Assembly: GCA_035569435.1 (NCBI GenBank)
Contig: DATMNB010000079.1
Coordinates: 21,004-85,003 of the forward strand
DNA length: 64,000 nt
Direction of reading: 5' to 3'
DNA from: DASRDS01 sp035569435
Lineage (GTDB): Bacteria > Gemmatimonadota > Gemmatimonadetes > Gemmatimonadales > Gemmatimonadaceae
In this document: positions 35,158 to 44,102 of the stretch, piece by piece
Layout of the letters: each line of letters starts with the position of its first letter
How positions within the stretch are numbered: the first letter of the stretch is position 1
Position numbers and translations under genes: made by a program
The notes under the pieces: generated by a model
Seen by the model: only the letters and a program-made list of their open reading frames with translations
Told to the model about the DNA's origin: nothing
The model's database searches: none

Positions 35158-36296
35158 CCGACGCTGTCCTCGTCGTCTTTGCGAGGCAGTTTGGTGGCGT
35201 GCCACTGGCCGTCGCATCGGCAGCGGGACGCGTCAACCTGATCGGGGAGCATACCGACTATAACGGCGGCGAGGTGTTGCCGATCGGGATCGGCCGGCGC
35301 ACCTACGTCGCGGTGCGACCGCGGCCGGCTGGGGAGCAGCGATCGCGCGTCATGTCGGCCGATATCGCGTCGGTCGGGGAGTTCGACGTGGGCGCACCCC
35401 AGCGGGTCGGCGCGTGGTGGGATTACGTGGCCGGCGTCGCCTCTCAGCTGCGCGCGGCGCGGGTCGAGCTGCCGCAGGTCGACGTCGCCGTCTGGAGCAA
35501 CGTGCCCTGCGGCGTGGGACTCAGCTCCTCGGCCGCCCTCTGCGTCGCCACGACGGCGGCGTTGCTTGCCGCTGCCGGCCACGACTGGTCGGCCCGCGAC
35601 ATTGCGCTCGTCGCGCACCGCGCCGAAGTGGACTTTGTCGGCGTCCCAGTGGGCATCATGGATCAATTCGCTTCGGCCCTGTCGCGCGATGGCATGGCGC
35701 TCCACGTGTGGTGTGACACGACGGCCACAGAGTATGCACCGTTTGCTGACGGCGTACTGGTCATCGACACGGCGGTCGAGCGGTCCCTGCGCGGCTCGGC
35801 GTACCACGAGCGGCGCGCCGAGTGCCAGGCGGCGCTGACGCTGTTACGTCAGACGCATCCAGGGCTCAGGACGCTGGCTGAGGCAGCGCCGGACCAGGTT
35901 GTTGCCGCGTCGTTACCGGAGCCGCTGTGCCGCCGCGCGCTCCACGTGGCCCAGGAGACGCAGCGTGTCGGCGCCGCGGTGGCCGCACTCCGGCGAGGTG
36001 GATGCATCGACGGCGAACTGTTCACGGCGTCACACGCGTCGCTCCGCGATCTGTACGAGTGCTCGACGCCGGAACTGGATTGGGTTGTGGATCGCGCGGT
36101 CGCGCACCGAGGCGTGCGCGGGGCCCGGATGACAGGTGCCGGATGGGGTGGGTGCGCCATTGCCGTCGGCGACGCCGGTGCGCTGGCCGACGTGGCGCCT
36201 GAGCTGGCGGCGGACTACGAGGCGGCGTTTGGGCGGGCGCCGCGCGTGTGGGTTAGCCGGGCTGAGGGGGGCGTGCGCGTCGATCTGGGCGGATAG
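35154..36296 (+). CDS. galK: Galactokinase
   Basis: GalK phosphorylates alpha-D-galactose at C1 with ATP in the Leloir pathway. The 380-residue protein has the galactokinase signature GRVNLIGEHTDYNGG, the ATP loop GVGLSSSAAL, the catalytic Asp region GIMDQFASAL, and the GHMP motif 3 MTGAGWGGCAIA. The GTG start 35154 overlaps the preceding gene (GTGA). No galT or galE is in the window. It is followed by a perfect palindrome (36299-36312, TCGACCGCGGTCGA) of unknown role. Confidence 0.94.
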   Translation: MTDAVLVVFARQFGGVPLAVASAAGRVNLIGEHTDYNGGEVLPIGIGRRTYVAVRPRPAGEQRSRVMSADIASVGEFDVGAPQRVGAWWDYVAGVASQLRAARVELPQVDVAVWSNVPCGVGLSSSAALCVATTAALLAAAGHDWSARDIALVAHRAEVDFVGVPVGIMDQFASALSRDGMALHVWCDTTATEYAPFADGVLVIDTAVERSLRGSAYHERRAECQAALTLLRQTHPGLRTLAEAAPDQVVAASLPEPLCRRALHVAQETQRVGAAVAALRRGGCIDGELFTASHASLRDLYECSTPELDWVVDRAVAHRGVRGARMTGAGWGGCAIAVGDAGALADVAPELAADYEAAFGRAPRVWVSRAEGGVRVDLGG

Positions 36297-36426
36297 GGTC
36301 GACCGCGGTCGAGATTGTGGCGGGCTCGTGGCACTCGTCGCCGTACGTGCGGCCTCAGACATGCATCGACCAAGTGCAGATCCAGGTCACGTCAATTGTC
36401 TGCAACCCCGAAAGGAGCTTTGGGCT

Positions 36427-36819
36427 ATGAGCGAGACAGTGATTCGGGACACGATGAAGGTCGGGCAAGAGCTGGTTGAGATGTGCCGGAACGGCCGGGC
36501 TGCGGACGCGATCGAGACTCTCTATGCCCCGGACATCGTCAGCATCGAAGCCATGAGCAGTCCGGCGGTGCCGGGGCGCGTGGAGGGTCTGAACGCGGTT
36601 CGAGGCAAGAACGATTGGTGGCAGAGCAACCATGAAGTACATGGCGCCAAAGTCGAAGGGCCGTGGCCGCACGGCGATCGGTTCATCGTGCGGTTCAACT
36701 TTGACGTGACCGCCAAGGACGGCCCGATGGCCGGCCAGCGGATGCTGCTCGACGAGACCGCGCTGTATACCGTGGCCGACGGCAAGATCGTGCAGGAAGA
36801 GTTTTTCTATAACATGTAA
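36427..36819 (+). CDS. NTF2-like (SnoaL-fold) protein
   Basis: This 130-residue single-domain protein has the cone-shaped NTF2-like pattern: an N-terminal helix (VGQELVEMCRNGRAADAIETLYA), then strands ending DETALYTVADGKIVQEEFFY. Family members include isomerases, cyclases and binding proteins, so no reaction can be named. A clear Shine-Dalgarno (AAGGAG, 36412-36417) sits 9 bases before ATG 36427. It stands alone between galK and a convergent membrane protease gene. Confidence 0.8.
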   Translation: MSETVIRDTMKVGQELVEMCRNGRAADAIETLYAPDIVSIEAMSSPAVPGRVEGLNAVRGKNDWWQSNHEVHGAKVEGPWPHGDRFIVRFNFDVTAKDGPMAGQRMLLDETALYTVADGKIVQEEFFYNM

Positions 36820-36845
36820 GCCCGGGGACGCCCGCGTCCGGACGC

Positions 36846-38444
36846 CTACTTCAGCAGGTCATCGGCGTAGTGGACAGGGATCGCCAGGTTTGAGCCGCCA
36901 AAGTCAGTCAGGATGGCGAAGTTCACGCCGATGACTTTGCCATCCCGATTGAACAGCGGTCCGCCAGATCCGCCGGACGTTGTCGCCGCATCGTAGACGA
37001 TCTTGTCCTTCAGGATATCGCCGATGTGTCCCTGCGTCGTCGTCGGACGAATGAGGTGCTGCGCGGCCAATCGCGACACGATCTGCGTCACGTCGTGGGC
37101 GTTGTCCGCCACGTTGCGTGTGATGTCGGTGCCTGCGCGGGCCAGGATGCCTTCGATGCCGGTCGGGTAGCCGATCAGGACGACCGGATCGCCGCTCACG
37201 CTGGCGGTGGTCCGGTTATCGAGCTCCACGAGCGCGGTGTGCGGCGGCGCCGGCGCGCGGAGCTTGAGCGTGGCCAGATCGGCGCTTGGCGATATCCGGT
37301 CGAGCACGGCCGCGATGCCTTGCGACGTCCCGGGAAAGTACGCCGTGTACGACTCGGCAAACGCGACCGCGCCCCGGTCGGTCAGCGGCTTCAGCTGCTC
37401 GTTGCCCCACCACGGTTCAGCGACGTGATGATTCGTGAGGAGGCGTCCATCGTGCGCGACGAGAAACCCCGTGCCAAAGACGTCCAGCGCGAGCGGCGGT
37501 CCCGCCCCCTCTGCTTGAAGGGCGACCATGCCGCTGTCATTCACGAGCGGCTTCCCGGTGGAATCGACGGCGATGTGGATCAGGTGTCCGTCCCGGTCCA
37601 GAAACTCCACGACCACGTGCAGGAGGGCGACGCTCGGGCCGTACGTCTGGACGATGGTTTCCGCGACCCGACCTTCGGTCTCGAGGCGGTGCAGGCGGGT
37701 CTGCGCCTCCTGGAGCTGCCGCGTGACGGATGGGCCGTTGCCAACGGTCTGTGCCTGTGCGGAATCCCGGAAATGCGACGAGTCGTGGACGGCCAGGGAC
37801 GCGCGCGCCTGTTCCGTCATACGCAGTAACTGTCCCTGCTGCAACAGGCCGCCGTTCAACTGCGCAATCTCGGCCTTGAGTTGAAGCGTATCCGTCCGGC
37901 TGTGCCGGTTGGAAAGGACGGTGGCGAACGCCGCCAGCACCAGCGCCACGCTGAGCACCAACATCGAGGGAATGAGCCAGACCCGGCGCGTGGCGGTCGC
38001 GTTCCCGCTCAGGGCCTGCACGGCGGTCTCGGCCAGGTGCTCGCGCTCCAACGCGTCTTTCAGCTTGGCTTCGAGCTCCACCTCCGGTTGTCGCTCCCGA
38101 AACTGATTCCGGATGCGCGCCGCAAACTCCAGGGGCTCGAAGGGAAAGGAGATGACGTCGTCGGCGCGCAACTCCAGGGCCCGCGCCCGTTCCAGCGCGC
38201 CACCGTGCACGACCATCACGATCTTGAGCGTGAGCGGATCGGGGCCTGCCTTGAGCTGGCTGATCACGCCGCAGCAACTGAGGTCGGACGGGGTGGCTTC
38301 GGTGATCACGACTTCCGGCGCGTGGCCGAGTATCTCGTCCACGGCGACAGTGGTGTCGGCGGCGATGTCGTAGCCCTGGCCGGATAACGCCTGCTGGACG
38401 GCGCTGGAGGACTCCTGACCCAGGTTGAGAAGTAGAATTCGCAT
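36846..38444 (-). CDS. Membrane-anchored trypsin-like protease with degenerate receiver domain
   Basis: The 532-residue protein joins three parts. Residues 1-115 have the receiver (response-regulator) fold pattern, but the key residues are changed: the acidic pair is replaced by Asn7-Leu8, the phosphoacceptor site holds Glu49 (VVITEA), and the conserved Lys is Phe100 (ISFPFEP). One membrane helix spans about 156-177, with coiled coil around it. Residues about 260-532 are an HtrA/S1C-type protease with triad His340 (TNHHVAEP), Asp389 (SADLATLK) and Ser493 (GGSGGPLF), and no PDZ domain. The protease should face the periplasm and the receiver-like domain the cytoplasm. ATG 38444 is preferred over TTG 38453. 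Confidence 0.85.
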   Translation of the reverse strand: MRILLLNLGQESSSAVQQALSGQGYDIAADTTVAVDEILGHAPEVVITEATPSDLSCCGVISQLKAGPDPLTLKIVMVVHGGALERARALELRADDVISFPFEPLEFAARIRNQFRERQPEVELEAKLKDALEREHLAETAVQALSGNATATRRVWLIPSMLVLSVALVLAAFATVLSNRHSRTDTLQLKAEIAQLNGGLLQQGQLLRMTEQARASLAVHDSSHFRDSAQAQTVGNGPSVTRQLQEAQTRLHRLETEGRVAETIVQTYGPSVALLHVVVEFLDRDGHLIHIAVDSTGKPLVNDSGMVALQAEGAGPPLALDVFGTGFLVAHDGRLLTNHHVAEPWWGNEQLKPLTDRGAVAFAESYTAYFPGTSQGIAAVLDRISPSADLATLKLRAPAPPHTALVELDNRTTASVSGDPVVLIGYPTGIEGILARAGTDITRNVADNAHDVTQIVSRLAAQHLIRPTTTQGHIGDILKDKIVYDAATTSGGSGGPLFNRDGKVIGVNFAILTDFGGSNLAIPVHYADDLLK

Positions 38445-38481
38445 GACTGTCAACTTACTCGGCAGTTATGAGAGGTGCCGC

Positions 38482-38982
38482 CTAGTCGTTTGCCGCCGGG
38501 CCGCGTGTCGCGCGATCGATCTGGCGGATCGCGCCGAGATGGTAGGCGAGGTGTGCAACGCTCCCAACCATGCCGTTAAGCTCTATGTCGTCGACGTCGC
38601 GCGGAGTTCCCAACGCCCGGATCCACTGGTGGGTCTCGTCGCGAAGTGCGGTCCGTAATTGCTTCCAGTCAGCGTCCGAGACTGTTGTCTTGCGCCAACT
38701 CTGGCTCCAGTCGGCGTCCGCAAACGGATTATCGCCGGCGGCCCAGCGGTTCATGAGGGAAAGGCCGTAGCGCAGGTGTTCCACGTGGGCGGCGATGGAC
38801 GATCCGCCTGGCGTGACCGCTGAGGCAGCGGCCGCGGACAGGCAATCGAGCGATCGAAGCAGAGCCGGATCGCCGCGGTTCAGTATGTAGGCGGCTGTTT
38901 GGGGCGAGCCGTCCACCAACTCGGTCATGAGAACGGTCAGGGCGTTGGCGACGTCGGTCGTGTTCACGAAAGTGGCTCGCAT
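38482..38982 (-). CDS. DinB-fold family protein
   Basis: This 166-residue protein has the four-helix DinB/YfiT pattern: SIAAHVEHLRYGLSLMNRW with the first metal-ligand His, and near the end VAHLAYHLGAIRQI with the HxxxH pair. Members bind a metal and several are thiol-dependent S-transferases (mycothiol, bacillithiol), but the substrate here is unknown. The gene is 37 bases upstream of the protease gene on the same strand and divergent from the sigma factor. Confidence 0.8.
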   Translation of the reverse strand: MRATFVNTTDVANALTVLMTELVDGSPQTAAYILNRGDPALLRSLDCLSAAAASAVTPGGSSIAAHVEHLRYGLSLMNRWAAGDNPFADADWSQSWRKTTVSDADWKQLRTALRDETHQWIRALGTPRDVDDIELNGMVGSVAHLAYHLGAIRQIDRATRGPAAND

Positions 38983-39061
38983 GCAAGTCGCGGGCGCAAC
39001 GCGACACGATTGCTACAGTTCGCGTCTTGTTGTCTGTTCGGTGCGAACCCTATGCTGCCGG

Positions 39062-39685
39062 ATGGCTTCTACTGTCGGGCCCGGTGCCGTTGCCGGGCCC
39101 GCCCCCGTTGAGTTGTCGTCGACGGCGGCTGCTGCGCGCGATCTTCAGCTGGCTGCGGCGATTCGGCGTGGTGACGCGCAGGCGTTTGAAACGCTGTATC
39201 GCGCCTATCACGCGGCGCTCTGGCGGTTTGCGCATCTGGCGGTGAATTCGTCGGCGGTCGCCGAGGAGCTCGTGCAGGATGTGTTTCTCGCGGTCTGGCA
39301 ACGACGCGAGACGTGGGACGTGCGCGAGAGCGTCCGGGGGTGGCTCTACGCCGCGGTGCGGAACCGCGCGATCAAGCACCGGCGGCACGCGCAGTTGGGG
39401 GAGCGGCTGGTCGTCGACACGACGGACGAGGTCCCCGGGTTGGGCGAGGCGCCCATGGATAGCCACGACGCGGTGGAAGGCGGCGATCTCGAGGATGCGA
39501 TCAACCGCGCGCTGGCGGCGATTCCTGAGCGGCGGCGGGTGGCTATGACCCTGCGCTGGAAACATGCGCTTTCGCCCGCGGAGATCGCGCGCGTCCTGCA
39601 AACGACGCCTGAGTCCGTGCGGGTCCTCTTGTCGCGGGCTCGTGCCGACCTGGCCACGCTGATCGGGTACGTGCGCTCGGTCTAG
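39062..39685 (+). CDS. ECF RNA polymerase sigma factor (FecI-like)
   Basis: The 207-residue sigma factor has region 2 (DAQAFETLYRAYHAALWRFA, ELVQDVFLAVWQRR, then GWLYAAVRNRAIKHRR) and region 4 (IPERRRVAMTLRWKHALSPAEIARVL). It lacks regions 1 and 3, as in ECF factors. The anti-sigma gene starts 45 bases downstream and a STN-type TonB receptor follows, so it should direct transcription of this locus when the receptor signals. ATG 39062 is chosen; the first ~30 residues are low-complexity. Confidence 0.92.
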   Translation: MASTVGPGAVAGPAPVELSSTAAAARDLQLAAAIRRGDAQAFETLYRAYHAALWRFAHLAVNSSAVAEELVQDVFLAVWQRRETWDVRESVRGWLYAAVRNRAIKHRRHAQLGERLVVDTTDEVPGLGEAPMDSHDAVEGGDLEDAINRALAAIPERRRVAMTLRWKHALSPAEIARVLQTTPESVRVLLSRARADLATLIGYVRSV

Positions 39686-39730
39686 ACGTTTCGGTGTAAC
39701 GTTGGCTGTTCTCGGGGGACATAGCATGCA

Positions 39731-40699
39731 ATGTCCTCTTCTGATGAGCTGAGTCCCGAGCTTTTCGAGCGATATCTCGCGGGCGAGACGACGCCCCGCG
39801 AGACGGCGCAGGTGCGCCGGCTGTTTGCCGAGCATCCCGACGTGGCCGACGCCTTAGGCGCGTACGTCGCGCGACTCGATCCCAGTGGTGAGCCGCCGGA
39901 CACGGACGCCTCGTGGGCGGTGCTCCGTGACAGGCTCGCCGCCGCGCCGCGCCGTCCGCCGGTTGTCCGACGTCTGCCGACGCGACCACTGCGGTGGGCG
40001 CTCCCGATCGCGCTTGCGGCCGCGGCCTGTCTGACGGTCGCCACGATGGTCACGCGTCGGCCGACACCGACCGCGCTACCCCGCGTCTATACGACCACGG
40101 TTGGCCAGCGCGCCACGCTGACCCTGGCCGATGGCACGGCGATCACGATCGCACCCGGTAGCCGGCTCGAGGTCGCGGCGGATTTCGGTCGCGAGCGTCG
40201 CGATGTGCGTCTCGATGGCGAGGCCTACTTCGCTGTCGCGCACGACGCGGCGCGGCCCTTTACGGTATTCGCGGGCACGGTGACCGCCCGTGACGTCGGT
40301 ACCGCGTATGTCGTGCGCCACTATACGGATGACGGAGCGGTCCGTGTGGCCGTGCGCGAGGGTCGCGTGGACATGAGTGGCGCGGGGCTGCTGCGTGCCG
40401 GCGATATCGCCAGCCGTTCGGCCGACGGCGCCATGCGCGTCGAACACGGCGCGGACACAGACGCGATGGTGAGCTGGACCACCGGCCGACTCGCCTATCA
40501 CGACACGCCGCTCGCCGACGTCCGCGGGGATCTTCGCCGCTGGTACGGGATCGACGTTGCGGTCCGGCGCGCGGCATCCGACACCGTGCGATTCACGGGA
40601 TCACTCGCCGGTCTGCCGGCGCACGATGCCGTGGCGCTCCTCGCCGCGACCCTCGGGCTCAAGGCAACGTGGCAGGGTAGTCACGCCGTGCTGCGTTGA
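39731..40699 (+). CDS. FecR-type anti-sigma factor
   Basis: The 322-residue protein has an N-terminal cytoplasmic anti-sigma helix region (about 1-80), one membrane helix (87-107), the periplasmic FecR domain with the pattern LADGTAITIAPGSRLEVAADF, RRDVRLDGEAYFAVAHD, RPFTVFAG, and a C-terminal STN-like domain (ADVRGDLRRWYGIDVAV). FecR proteins hold the ECF sigma factor and receive the signal from the STN domain of the outer-membrane receptor. The stop lies 2 bases before the receptor ATG. Confidence 0.92.
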   Translation: MSSSDELSPELFERYLAGETTPRETAQVRRLFAEHPDVADALGAYVARLDPSGEPPDTDASWAVLRDRLAAAPRRPPVVRRLPTRPLRWALPIALAAAACLTVATMVTRRPTPTALPRVYTTTVGQRATLTLADGTAITIAPGSRLEVAADFGRERRDVRLDGEAYFAVAHDAARPFTVFAGTVTARDVGTAYVVRHYTDDGAVRVAVREGRVDMSGAGLLRAGDIASRSADGAMRVEHGADTDAMVSWTTGRLAYHDTPLADVRGDLRRWYGIDVAVRRAASDTVRFTGSLAGLPAHDAVALLAATLGLKATWQGSHAVLR

Positions 40700-40701
40700 T
40701 C

Positions 40702-43700
40702 ATGCGAGGGTGTCTTGTGCTGCTGCTGGTGTTGCCCACGACCGTTGCGCTGGCCCAGGGATCCCCACTCCCGGTGCGGCGGGTCATGAGCTTTTCGAAT
40801 GCCCGGTCGGTCCCATCGGCCGAGCTGCCGGTCGTGCTTCGCCAGCCCTTGCGGCTCACGCTCCGGTCGGTCACGATCGAGCAGGCGTTGCACGAGCTCA
40901 CGACCCGAGCGGGGCTCGATCTGGCGTTTGGCCGCGGCATCGTGCCCCTCGACCGTGTCGTCTCGGTCACCGTCAAGGACGGCACCGTCGCCGACGCGCT
41001 GGGGCAGATTCTTCGCGATGTGCCCGTGGAGCTGTGGATCGCGGGCGATGGACGGATGGCGCTCGTGCCCGTGACTGCCGTCCGATCGGATTCGCTCGGG
41101 TGGATCGACGGCGTGGTCACGGACTCGCTCGACGGCCGGCCCGTGAGCAACGTCAATGTGCTGCTCAAAGGTAGCAAGATCGGGACGGTGACCCACGCCG
41201 ATGGGGCCTATCGGCTCCACGTCCCGCGCGCCGGCGGGACGCTCGTCCTGTACCGGATCGGCTATCCGCCGCGAGAGGTCCCCTACGGTCCGGGCACCAC
41301 GACGCTCAACGTCGTGCTCTCCGAGACCCCCATCTCGCTCTCGGCGGTACAGGTGGCCGCCACGGCGCGCCGGCTGCAACCTGTCGAGCATACGTCCGAT
41401 CAAGCCGTGGTCGCCGAGATCAAGTCGAGCACGTCGGTCGTCTCGGGGATCTCCAGCGAGCAGATCGCCAAGTCGGCCGATGTCAACGCCGCGCAGATCG
41501 TCCGGCACATCTCGGGCGTGACGGTCACTGACGAGAGTTTCCTCGTCGTCCGCGGGATGAATCAGCGGTACAACGCGACGTATCTGGACGACAACCTCGC
41601 CCCGTCGACCGAGCTCTATAGCCGGGCGTTCGATCTCAGCCTCATTCCCGACCGGATCGTGGACAAGATCCTGGTCTACAAGTCGCCGCGGGCGGATCTC
41701 ATCGGCGACATGACGGGGGCGGCGGTCAAGATCTACACCAAGGACGCGTTGGCCGTGCGTCGGTTTGATGTCGCCCTGCGGGTCGGCTACCGGCCCTCGT
41801 CGACGGGCAAGGACATGCTCAGTTACTCGGGTGGGAAGACCGACTGGCTCGGGATCGACGATGGTACGCGGTCGCTGCCGTCCGATGTGCCCGGGTTTGG
41901 CGACTTCCGGCACGCGGTGTTGAGCCAGAGCCAGTACATCTCGTCGTTCTCGCCCGTGCTGGGCGACAAGGTGATCACCGCGCCGCCGGATTTCCAACTG
42001 ACGCTCAGCTATTACGACAACTTCTCGCTCGGCCGGATGCACTTATACACGGTGACGAGCGCCAGCTACACGTTCGAGACCCGGTACAACGCGATCTATC
42101 AGCAGCAGGGGAACTCGCAGATCGGCGGCAATCCGTCATCCAGCAGGTACATCAACACCATCGAGCACGATGAGCAGGGCTCGCAGAAGGCGAACCTGAA
42201 TCTCATGCAGAACGTGACCCTCCGGGTGAACGACGACAATCAGATCTACTTCAAGAACTTTCTGCTGCAGCAGGGCACGTCGCTGACCGCCGATCAGATC
42301 AAGTATCCCAACGACAGCGTGTACGCCAGCGGCGGGGGCACGCCCCGCACCGGCGTCTTCGGCACGTGGAACCGGAACATCGTCCTCGACTGGGAGCAAC
42401 GTCTCCTGTATCAAGGCAACATCGGCGGGACGCACGACCTGACGTCCAATCAGTCGCTGGCCTGGAACCTCGGGCTCACCGCGAGCCTGCACACGATTCC
42501 CGATCAGCGCACGACCCGCTTTCAGAACAGTGACCTGTATTACTCGGACACTCCCAACTACAACAACCCCGAGAATTTCAATAACTCGTGGGTCGCCATC
42601 GACCGCGGCGGCCAGCAGGCCGGCGGTGTGTTCGACCAGACGGGGACGATCTCGCGCATCTGGACGCGCAACGCGGAGCAGTTGTATAACGGCTCGTTCG
42701 ACTACACACTGTCGCCGGCCAAATGGCTCGACATGAAGGTCGGCTCGTACGACTACGTGAAAGTGCGCAGCGTTGCCCGCCGGGAGTATCTGGTCTACGA
42801 CGGCGAGTTGGCGTTGAACACCCCCAACATCACGCAGGAGCTCACGTACACGAATCCTGGCTGGGCGCGCTATGTGAACGGGAACCTGATCCACTTCCGC
42901 CCGCAGGATCTGAATAAGGTCTGGAGCAACACGTACTTCCCCAACGACATGACCGGGCTCGCCGTCGTCGACGCCACGCAGCCGACCGACGCCTACGAGG
43001 CGAGCGAAGGGTATGCCGCCGGGTACCTCATGACGAACCTGAAGCCGTTCAACGGCCATGTGGAGATCAACGGCGGGGTGCGCGTCGAGTATGACCAACT
43101 GCACCTGGCCGCCGCGCAGTTCGCCGGCGGCGGATTCGGCGGTGGGGCCAACCAGAGCGCCACCACGCTGGCCATCCCGGTCTTTGTCGACGACCACGCG
43201 GTGTCATGGCTGCCCTCGGTCAACGTCGCCTGGCGACCCAGCCCCAAGTTCGTCGCCCGGGCGGCGTACGGCAAAACGGTCAACCGGCCCGAGTTCCGCG
43301 AGATCTCACCGTTCACCGACTACAACTATCAGGACAACACGATCATCACGGGGAACCCGACCTTGGTGAAGGCCGACATCGACAACTACGATGTCCGGCT
43401 CGAGGTCTATCCGACGTCGCACGGCGACGCGTGGAGCGTCGGCGCGTTCTACAAGACGCTCCGGAATCCCATCGAGCGTCTGGACGAGACGACCAACACC
43501 ACATTTTCTGGCGAATCGTTCCTGGAGCAGATCACCTACGGCAACGCGCCAAAGGCGACAGTCGAGGGATTGGAGGCCGAGGCGCGCCAGAGTCTCTTCT
43601 GGCACCTGTCGGCCGTCGCGAGCGGCGCGTTGATCCACAGTCACGTCAGTCGATACGCCAAAGACACGGTCGGCGTCACGTTCTACGACCGGCCGCTGCA

Positions 43701-44100
43701 GGGACAGGCGCCGTATGTCCTCGATGCCGGGTTGTTCTACGACAACCCCCGGATCGGCACCAAGGTCGGCGCGAGCTACACGGTCTCGGGCACCAGTATC
43801 TATGCGGTTGGCGCGACGAAAAACGATCCCACGTCGGGCTCGGCGTTCCGCGGCTCGATCCTCGAATTGCCGCGCGGCCTCTTGGAGCTGGCGGTCACGC
43901 AGTCGTTTGGGAGCGCCTGGCGACTCAAGGTGAGCGCTCAGAACCTGCTCAACGAGGCGATCCGGTTCGCCCAGGACGAGAACTTCAACAGCACATACCA
44001 GCCCGAGCATCTGGTCAACGGCAAGTACGTCGGCGACAACATCTATCGGCGCTACAACCCGGGACAGTATTTCCTGCTGTCCATCACACGGTCGTTTTAA
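40702..44100 (+). CDS. TonB-dependent outer-membrane receptor with STN signalling domain
   Basis: This 1132-residue receptor starts with a signal peptide ending VALAQ. It then has an STN (secretin/TonB N-terminal) domain (about 45-125), a carboxypeptidase-regulatory-like domain (about 133-215), a plug with VRGMNQRYNATYLDD, and a long beta-barrel ending in the classical C-terminal aromatic (SITRSF). The STN domain marks it as a transducer that talks to FecR. A classical TonB box is not obvious. The CarboxypepD-like domain recalls SusC-type importers, so the substrate may be a glycan, peptide or metal complex. Start chosen at ATG 40702; TTG 40696 would add two residues. Confidence 0.92.
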   Translation: MRGCLVLLLVLPTTVALAQGSPLPVRRVMSFSNARSVPSAELPVVLRQPLRLTLRSVTIEQALHELTTRAGLDLAFGRGIVPLDRVVSVTVKDGTVADALGQILRDVPVELWIAGDGRMALVPVTAVRSDSLGWIDGVVTDSLDGRPVSNVNVLLKGSKIGTVTHADGAYRLHVPRAGGTLVLYRIGYPPREVPYGPGTTTLNVVLSETPISLSAVQVAATARRLQPVEHTSDQAVVAEIKSSTSVVSGISSEQIAKSADVNAAQIVRHISGVTVTDESFLVVRGMNQRYNATYLDDNLAPSTELYSRAFDLSLIPDRIVDKILVYKSPRADLIGDMTGAAVKIYTKDALAVRRFDVALRVGYRPSSTGKDMLSYSGGKTDWLGIDDGTRSLPSDVPGFGDFRHAVLSQSQYISSFSPVLGDKVITAPPDFQLTLSYYDNFSLGRMHLYTVTSASYTFETRYNAIYQQQGNSQIGGNPSSSRYINTIEHDEQGSQKANLNLMQNVTLRVNDDNQIYFKNFLLQQGTSLTADQIKYPNDSVYASGGGTPRTGVFGTWNRNIVLDWEQRLLYQGNIGGTHDLTSNQSLAWNLGLTASLHTIPDQRTTRFQNSDLYYSDTPNYNNPENFNNSWVAIDRGGQQAGGVFDQTGTISRIWTRNAEQLYNGSFDYTLSPAKWLDMKVGSYDYVKVRSVARREYLVYDGELALNTPNITQELTYTNPGWARYVNGNLIHFRPQDLNKVWSNTYFPNDMTGLAVVDATQPTDAYEASEGYAAGYLMTNLKPFNGHVEINGGVRVEYDQLHLAAAQFAGGGFGGGANQSATTLAIPVFVDDHAVSWLPSVNVAWRPSPKFVARAAYGKTVNRPEFREISPFTDYNYQDNTIITGNPTLVKADIDNYDVRLEVYPTSHGDAWSVGAFYKTLRNPIERLDETTNTTFSGESFLEQITYGNAPKATVEGLEAEARQSLFWHLSAVASGALIHSHVSRYAKDTVGVTFYDRPLQGQAPYVLDAGLFYDNPRIGTKVGASYTVSGTSIYAVGATKNDPTSGSAFRGSILELPRGLLELAVTQSFGSAWRLKVSAQNLLNEAIRFAQDENFNSTYQPEHLVNGKYVGDNIYRRYNPGQYFLLSITRSF

Positions 44101-44102
44101 CG

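Noticed and set aside
36299..36312. TCGACCGCGGTCGA palindrome after galK as a terminator
   Set aside because: It is a perfect 14-base palindrome but has no loop space and no T-run; more likely a chance or protein-binding site.
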